The notes under the pieces: generated by a model | What the model was told of the DNA's origin: nothing | The model's database searches: none | The model's input: only the letters and a program-made list of their open reading frames with translations | Shown here: positions 57,171 through 64,000 of the stretch, in pieces | Layout: the number at the start of each line of letters is the position of its first letter | Position numbering within the stretch: position 1 is the stretch's first letter | Translations under genes and position numbers: made by a program | Source: Mycocentrospora acerina | Lineage: Eukaryota; Ascomycota; Dothideomycetes; Pleosporales | Direction of reading: 5' to 3' | Length of the DNA stretch: 64,000 bases | Assembly: GCA_022701365.1 (NCBI GenBank) | Contig: JAKUHH010000013.1 | Coordinates: forward strand, 1-64,000

Positions 57171-58500
57171 ACGAAGAAAACACGATACATATGATAAAAT
57201 AGAAAGCTAAAATCTTGCGCAACTTCATGTCTTGTTATAAATAGCCTGTTTGGTATTATTACGAGAACCATTTTAAATGTAAGAACGATTTATCAGTTGG
57301 CTTGTCTTTACGTCTGACCTTACCTAATCGCCCACCCTCAACCATGATTTGTACAGGACGAAAGAACAGAGCTTACCCATCTTTCTAAGCTTCGGTATTT
57401 TTGACAAAAATTTGACAATAAATACCACATCAAATTTCACTGTTCAAAAATGTGTCTCTTTCATTGCCTCAGACGCTCGAGGTTGCACTCTCAGATGGCA
57501 GTAAACTTTGTTGTGTAACGTAGCTTCCAATCATATCAATCTATAACGGAATGAGTTGCACTTGGTATCTAACCTGGCGTAGCCCACTCTAATTACCAAC
57601 ACGTTGCTCGCGCCAAACCACAGGTTCTCGTCGATAACGCCATGACATCTACGGCCCCGAGGAGAAGGATATTACGGCATTAGATAGTAAAGCGGATCTC
57701 CGGAAGCTCTGAACTGAACAAAATTGGTGCGCGCTAGAAGGTGATAGCTATCCCTTAGGATATGTGGAGCTGAATTGGTGATAATTATAATTGTAATGTT
57801 GATCATACTACTAGCTAAAGTTTCTTTTATTCTTGCATCATTTGGCAGTTTAGGGCACAAATTCGAACGTCATAAGTGGTATTGCGTCTTCTTGCCTTTT
57901 ACTTTACGATTGTAGGAACGCAATATTACAGCTATTTTTTGGTATTAGCAAGTCTAAACAGGAATGCCGTTCCAAACTGTTTTCCAATCAGGTTACATAT
58001 TAACAGTAGAAAAGAACAAAGTCATTACAACTTTTCTATCTCTGTGATTTTGCAAAAAAAATCGATTCTTTTAGATGTGAAAGATTGACCGTCGAAACTC
58101 CGAAGAATACGCTAGATGACGTTGATTGAAAATATGTTTACAACGACGGCAATAGCGGACTTTACGGTACCGAGGCACTAATTTCAGAGACTGTTTAAAA
58201 TAGTCTGTGGAAGGGTAAATTTTTGAGGGAGCTAGTTCGTCTTTATGCAGTCATGAATCTTGATTTTTTCGCGGATATCGTAACCTAGCGACGGATTTTA
58301 GACGGGGTTACATATTCACCAAAGTTCATCTCACTAGTAGTCTCCATACGACCGAATATGTCCGCAGTCCCAGCAATTGAAATTCTATAAGTCATTGGCA
58401 TTGATAGGATTATGCACTTCTTAACTTCCGTCGAATCCGGTTTCAATAATAATTTTACACTCTTCAGACAAGATTCATCTTAGCAGTTCCTTTGAATACT
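57171..58500. other. Intergenic stretch, nothing recognised
   Basis: The sequence between the aldo-keto reductase and the DUF4267 gene is AT-rich and has no supported frame. Repeats were not evident. Confidence 0.45.
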
Positions 58501-59055
58501 ATGATGGCTACCCTTTCGAACTTCCTCATGGGCTTCCGATTCCTAGCCGGAACCACTGCCTTTATATTTCCCAGTAAGTGTCTTTTTGCGTGTTCGTTTA
58601 TACCTATGCGACACCAGAAATCATCGAATTTTAGCTCTCGCAGTGAAACTAGAGACCGCTAATGTTGTTCATCAATAGACCAGTTCATTCATCATGCTTA
58701 TGGACGCGACGAGGCTTCGGCCATGGTCAACCCAAACCATAAACTTGGTGTCTACAGCAACATACGTGAGATCAAAACATTCCAGTGTGAGCTATTTTTC
58801 TAACTTTCAAAAGCCATCCGCATGTTCGCGGTACGCGATTTTGTTCTCGGCTATCTACTTTGGGAGTCTCCATCACAGAGCGCCCTTTACAAAGCGCTAA
58901 TGGCGGCCGCTATCAGCGATGTGGGCGATGCTATCGCGTCTGCACTCGGATATCAAGAGGGTGCTATCAGCGGATTCGCTGCTCTCAAAGCTGCTACGAT
59001 AGCAAGTGTCTTAGCAGTTACACAGGTCTGGGCCGCTTTCAACGCTATGTCTTGA
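58501..59055 (+). CDS. DUF4267 small membrane protein
   Basis: Three exons (58501-58573, 58679-58765, 58814-59055) with introns of 105 and 48 bp give 133 aa. The last exon contains the family hallmark FAVRDFVLGYLL, and later AAAISDVGDAIA, with hydrophobic helices around them. The first exon starts MMATLSNFLMGFRF with a helix. The second joins GRDEASAMVNPNHKLG to the last exon at VYSNI-PIRM. About 130 aa is normal for the family, which has four helices. Function is unknown. The first intron is the least certain because it is longer than average. Confidence 0.7.
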
Positions 59056-60227
59056 AGAGAAGTAACAATACGCTGGAATAGAATGTGGTACCAATCTTGT
59101 TACAAGACAGGAATATTTCTACAAAAATATCGTAGCTTTGTAAATGGCGACTTTTCTATGATGGAACTTGCCACGAACCTTGTTGAGTCAATTTTGTCAA
59201 TGAAGAATTATTGAAACCATTTGCGACATTGTTATACTTGTACCGATCGTGACGAATCTTTTTTTCCTAAATCTTAAAGTGACGTTGAATAATACGTTCT
59301 AATAAATTCACAACTCATTGATACTCAAAGAGATGAAGACCTGCTATTGACACAGTCCAGGCCAAAAAAATGTCTAGATGCTGAAGGGAACTGAGATGGA
59401 ATTTCAAGTATAAAAAAGTGGGTCGAAAACAAGCATGATGCAGGCTGTTTGGAGATGGCACTAGGCCCTGCTAGGACATTACTCTTCAAATTTGTCGCAA
59501 TAAACTCATTAGGTATAGAGTATGTCAAGCAAACAGGGATCTTGCACGTCGGAGTGAGTACTGTAAAACAAAATACATATTTGAAATAAGAGATCGTTGT
59601 TGCGTTTGCTATTGGTCTATATCGAAACAAATGCATGTCATTTACATTCACACAACATAAAAAAGATATATAGTTTTGATTATGTTGACAATTATTACAG
59701 CTCTGACTGCACATCAATTGTGACGTCTGAGATACACGACAGGCACTGCGCGTGACTTCTTGTATGTTCAAGAGGGATAACTACCATACGACAGATTAGT
59801 ATTGGCACTTATGCGAAGAAATTTGTTATCTGTACTTTTGCATTTATTCTGAAAACGTTCCGTAACCCCCCGACCATCTCCTCTGCATGCAGTGATCCTG
59901 GATGCCCTAAGATGTAGAGGTTAGATTGGTCAAAATCCGGATACCAACATATCAAGCACGCAAGTAGCCGGAGCAATCACACTAGTAGCGATACCAGCCA
60001 AAATATCCTATTTTGTTTGTTGTCGGTCGCGCCCTCACCTTGGCGCCTTCCAAGGCAGCTTTCACCTCTCAACCACAACGCACCTCGCCACCAACCCCTT
60101 CTATCTCCCTTTCTTTATCTCCCCTTTCTCCATTCGACCTGTGTCAATTTTTGTAACATCATATAGTGTCGCATGCGCAACCTGATTTGTTATCGTGTGC
60201 GCCACATCCATTGGCAGCTCAGCAGAC
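59056..60227. other. Intergenic region before the giant gene
   Basis: The first part is AT-rich. From about 60030 the sequence turns C-rich with CACC and CCCTTTC runs, as is typical of a fungal promoter and leader. No gene is supported. Confidence 0.45.
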
Positions 60228-63200
60228 ATGGCCGAGTACAGTCGAAATGCCTTGCTGTTGCAGCTGTACCAACATACCGTACTGCCTCGCCAGGTTCCTG
60301 GACGAGAAGACAGCAAAATCTTCAAGGCGGAGGCCGAGTTAGTAGAGCGCCTCACCAACGCAGTCAAGCTCTTTATGCTGCAAACCCCACTCGACGACCA
60401 ATCGTCCATCGACGCCTTGCGTCTCACTTTCTCAACCTGCAGTGCACTCAATGTTGACGGAAAAGTTGACCACAATCTTCTCTTGAAAGAGCTGCAGCAA
60501 CTCCAAGGGAAAGACGCACTTATCCTGCACATCACTGAGCAGAACGCAGCCCTGTTGGTATATTGTCATCTCAGGTAACATACACTATATCCGCAAACGT
60601 GACAATACACACTGACATATGTGGCTGCAGCGAGCTCGGTGAAAGGAGTGTCATCTTCGAAGCTTTTGAGACATCTGCAACATGCGAAGATGTCATGGCA
60701 TCGACTAGTGCCCTGGAGTGGGACTTTCCAGGTCAGGCAATATCGGTGCCTTACTCTACCTTCGCCGACGAAGACTTCCAACGCAGTCTTGCCAATTTAA
60801 TTGAACAAGCTAGCGTTGAGTCGGTGAAGCGATTTGCAGCAATCACCTGGAAGGCTTGTGCGCCCTTGCCTGAGATACGCGACACGTCTGATCCCGCGCT
60901 CATCACAGGCATGTTGATGACTATCCTGGAAGCTTATGGTACACCAAACGACTCACCACTTTTGCGGAAGCGTGTCCGCGACACTGTCTCGTTCAAAGAA
61001 GCCCGTAAGCCGTGGCGAAGGTCGCCCTTCTACCTTGTTCTCCGCGTAGCCATGCAGAGACGTCTCTACCAACTTCTGGGTGCCGAAAAGGGCAGAGTAT
61101 ACTACAAGACCATCATGTGCATCTTCCTATCGAATCTCATGGATGATGCATTGTACTACATTCCAGGTGAGGCATCTCACGACCTCCGCCAAAAGCTTAG
61201 CTGCCGCCTGGTAAAGCTCGAGTTGGACCGAGAGAGTTGTTCAGAGACTGCTAAAACTGCCCACGACCACGTTTTCAAAGCTCTTCGACCCATTTGGGAG
61301 AAATCCTTGTCTTCTACAGCCCGATTCTTAGAATTCCAATGGAACGAGTACAAGCGCAAAACTTCTCGCATAACCCGTACGATTCAGCAGTATGCTCGCC
61401 CAACAGACCTTAAACTGCAACTACCGCTCAGCGGATCCACTCTCGATCGGATCATGCATCTTCGCTTCAGCACCGCTAAGTCCGAGATTCGCTCTCCGGA
61501 CGAGCTTCTCGGTCATTATGAGAACAACGGCAACCTGAAGCCATTTGTTGCAGTCATGAATCGTTATCTAGCTTTGTGCAATCATGAGGAAAAGCTCCGG
61601 GCAGAAATCAACGTCAGAAATAGCAAAGGTGACGAATTAATGTGCATAGATCTGGCCCACAAAATTGAAACATACACCTCGCTGGTCCAAGATGCATACC
61701 TCGACTATCCTGAGCTGATTAGCCACCAGTTACTGGTCTTGATGGAGCTTTGGGTAGCGATGGACCAAAGGTGTCTGAGCTCTTTTCCCCTCCTTGCTGA
61801 TTACCACCCGGGATTTGATCCGTCCCTATTTGATGTCCTACACCTTCGCACACACGAAGAGTTTAAACGACTCCAGACTGTACAGTCCTACATTGCTTCT
61901 CGGTGTAGTGATTGGTGTGGAAACGGTTCAAAGACGATTTTCGATACGCCGGACGATACCTCGTTTGGTGTGCGGTACTACAGTGAGTCTAATGACAGCA
62001 ATGAAATTCAAAATCTTCATGAAGAAATTCGAAATGATGCCGACGAGCTACTTGACGAGAAAGAACTTGAATGGGAAAAAAAAAGTCGAGAGCACCTTTC
62101 AAAAGTCCAAGAAATGGCAGGACTGTCGTGCGTCTACGTGATGGAACTGGACGAAAATGGATATTCGCGGCAGGTGCACAAGACGCCTTGTCGAAAGCAC
62201 CGACTAAAATGGGAAGCAAAGTAGATCACAATCCAAATCTTTGAGTACCCACTACCAAGATCAGACGTGGCGGCAAAAGCTGTACTTTTCGAACTCCTGT
62301 GTCCAAAGGCCTTTGTAGTATACCGAGATGCGACATGGCGTATACTATCCATGTTTGCTTATGTACCAGGAGAACAAATCGAACAAGTGCCGTTGATTCG
62401 TGATTATTCAGGGCTCAGCGACTACATCTGTAACGAGAATTCAAGGGTCACCTTAGGGTCGTTTACAAAGTCACATCTACAATCGCATTATGCCACTAGT
62501 GGATTTCCCGTGAGTCTCCGAGATATCTCTCGTTCATTCGGCCTCAAGCTAGACTACTTTGATAGCTCTGGCAAAACTTGGATATCGCGAAAAGAACACC
62601 CGTCTCTCGCTTACCTATTTCCATTAAAGTTGCCTCATCGTTCTCCGTATGAGTACTTCAGGGCTTGCAAAAATTGGCCGTCTTCAAATAGAATCATTGC
62701 TAATCAAGCAAAATGTCCCCCAGACATCAACACGCATGAATACACGGCCTGGCAAGGCTTGCTGGTTGGTACTTATTCTCGGTGGCCCTCCTTGCTGCGC
62801 GAGATGGGTTCCACCAACCTTAACTTCTCTACCGATTCCTGATGGGCTGTAGTGTCTAAGCTCATATTCCAGGTCGGTCCGGCGTCATCGGAGGATATTT
62901 TGCGCGATATACATTCAGTTTTTGGGGATAGAAGGTTCTGCCGTAAAATACTCGAACAAGTCGACACTCGTTTGGAAATCATACGTCGTAATTGGCGGGA
63001 GCCTGTTCAACTCGACATTTTAATTTCGATTCTGATCAAGGTATACTTACATAGCTCGGATGCGAGAGTTAGGACGACCGTGTTGAATCTTCTGCGATCT
63101 GCACGCGCCATTGTTCACAGCTGGCAAGAGCCTTAATTCTGCCGAGAGCGAAAGCAACGGGCTGTCCATATTTGCCACATGGGCATCTGTGCTTTTGAAG

Positions 63201-64000
63201 CGGACATACTACCCAACAATGGAGGTCAAACTTATTTCCGGAACCGAACTGCGATCCTTCCTTGTGGCTTCGATTAATCTTCAAAATTGCCTCGCTGGGA
63301 AATTTGATCCCCTTCCCTACAACCTTCGCTATGCAATTTTACAAGACCTGAGAACTTGTTATAATCTTCGATTTCGCATTTATACAGCGTTGACAGCAGA
63401 TGATCAATTGCTAAAAGCTTTGTGTACCTTCTGGCCTGTTCCCAGTGACTCTGTTACTACAGCGACCTTCGTCGACATTCAATCATGGTGGGCAACAGTA
63501 ACTCTGACTACTCAGAGCCAGGTCTACTACCATATTCACTACAACTATGTTTATGGAACACTGTTAATAAATGGTCAGCAGCTAGGAATGTTGCCACCAG
63601 AGTATCGGCGATGGCCTATAATTCAGACGCTATTTGGATCGCAGCCTCTTCAGATCTTCCCTTCGGCTTTACTCGGGATGTCTCTAGTTATAATTCGGTT
63701 GATGCCATTCCAACATCAAGTACATCTAGGATTTCGAGATAGTGAATTAGTCATCAGGGCCCAACACAAAGACGGTGTACTAGAGCTCGTACGTTATCAG
63801 TGTTCATGTCTTGTGCGTTACTAACCCGGTCATTGTCATCTAGATCTCACTGGCCACTTTCAGAAACTCACAAATTTTTGATCTTCCGGCTGCACTTGTT
63901 ACAAACTGTTATCACTGGCTAAACTTAAAAAGTGGAATCATTGAAGTCCGGCAGGGTGATCCGTGGAGGTCGAAGAAAAGTAACTGGTATCTGAATCTGA
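60228..64000 (+). pseudogene. Giant DUF6606/DUF3638-type fungal protein, 5' part, with two stops and a frameshift
   Basis: Exon 1 is 60228-60574. A 56-bp intron follows, exon 2 starts at 60631, and a second intron is 63789-63843. The product begins MAEYSRNALLLQLYQH and matches the N-terminal DUF6606 region of very large fungal proteins (usually about 3000 aa). Blocks include VIFEAFETSATCEDV, FPGQAISVPYSTFADEDF, WRRSPFYLVLRVAMQ and, later, STNLNFSTDS. TAG at 62222-62224 and TGA at 62840-62842 interrupt the same frame while family sequence continues (FEYPLPRSDVAAKAVLFEL, FQVGPASSEDI). A one-base shift near 63111-63136 changes frame, and family sequence resumes up to the window edge. The allele is most likely dead. 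Readthrough, editing or assembly errors are less likely. Confidence 0.75.

Noticed and set aside
62222..62260. Possible 39-bp intron removing the TAG in the giant gene
   Set aside because: It is shorter than the other introns in the window and would delete the conserved FEYPLP peptide.

Overview
This window reads as nuclear DNA of a filamentous ascomycete (Pezizomycotina). The genes are cut by short GT-AG introns of about 40-105 bp, many with a CTAAC/CTGAC-like branch site close to the acceptor. They encode families that are typical of or confined to fungi: Zn(II)2Cys6 regulators, HET, DUF6536, DUF6606-type giant proteins and PRISE-type reductases. Decayed Fot1/pogo and LTR elements lie in AT-rich blocks that look RIP-mutated. 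I cannot name the species. By resolving the splice sites I could rebuild full reading frames for 12 multi-exon genes that look intact: persulfide dioxygenase-like, a secreted Ser/Thr-rich protein, PRISE reductase, DUF6536, FAD oxidoreductase, carboxylesterase, DUF3237, MFS, GNAT, a second C6 regulator, aldo-keto reductase and DUF4267. Two membrane proteins (45.3-46.2 and 47.5-49.8 kb) were rebuilt the same way.

Layout. 0-0.8 kb: Fot1/pogo transposase relic. 1.2-9.2 kb: a C6 regulator, a DUF1275 membrane protein and a mitochondrial persulfide-dioxygenase-like enzyme, with long gene-poor gaps. 9.4-10.2 kb: a solo LTR inside a very AT-rich block. 11.7-13.5 kb: a secreted protein with two cysteine modules, a Ser/Thr repeat stalk and a C-terminal jelly-roll-like domain. 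14.4-18.7 kb: relics of an unknown gene, of a PD-(D/E)XK-like gene, and of a BTB gene with one stop codon. 19.5-26.6 kb: PRISE-type reductase and DUF6536 membrane protein. 30.4-33 kb: an unknown relic followed by a GH18 chitinase relic broken at its catalytic motif. 34.7-44.3 kb: six adjacent intact genes resembling a dedicated metabolic cluster. 45.3-49.8 kb: two Cys-rich membrane proteins. 51-59 kb: HET protein, two reductases and a DUF4267 protein. 60.2 kb to the right edge: the 5' part of a giant DUF6606-type gene carrying two stops and a frameshift.

How the genes may work together. The block at 34.7-44.3 kb (FAD oxidoreductase, carboxylesterase, DUF3237 protein, MFS transporter, GNAT acetyltransferase, C6 regulator) has two divergent promoters, one of which contains a CGG-N6-CCG site. 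It is the best candidate for an undescribed pathway: import or export, ester hydrolysis, amine/amino-acid-like oxidation and acetylation under a local regulator. That joint role is inferred. The rest is a mosaic of working accessory genes and decayed self-recognition or defence-like genes (HET, BTB, PD-(D/E)XK, chitinase, giant DUF6606), as expected of a fast-evolving accessory or subtelomeric segment.
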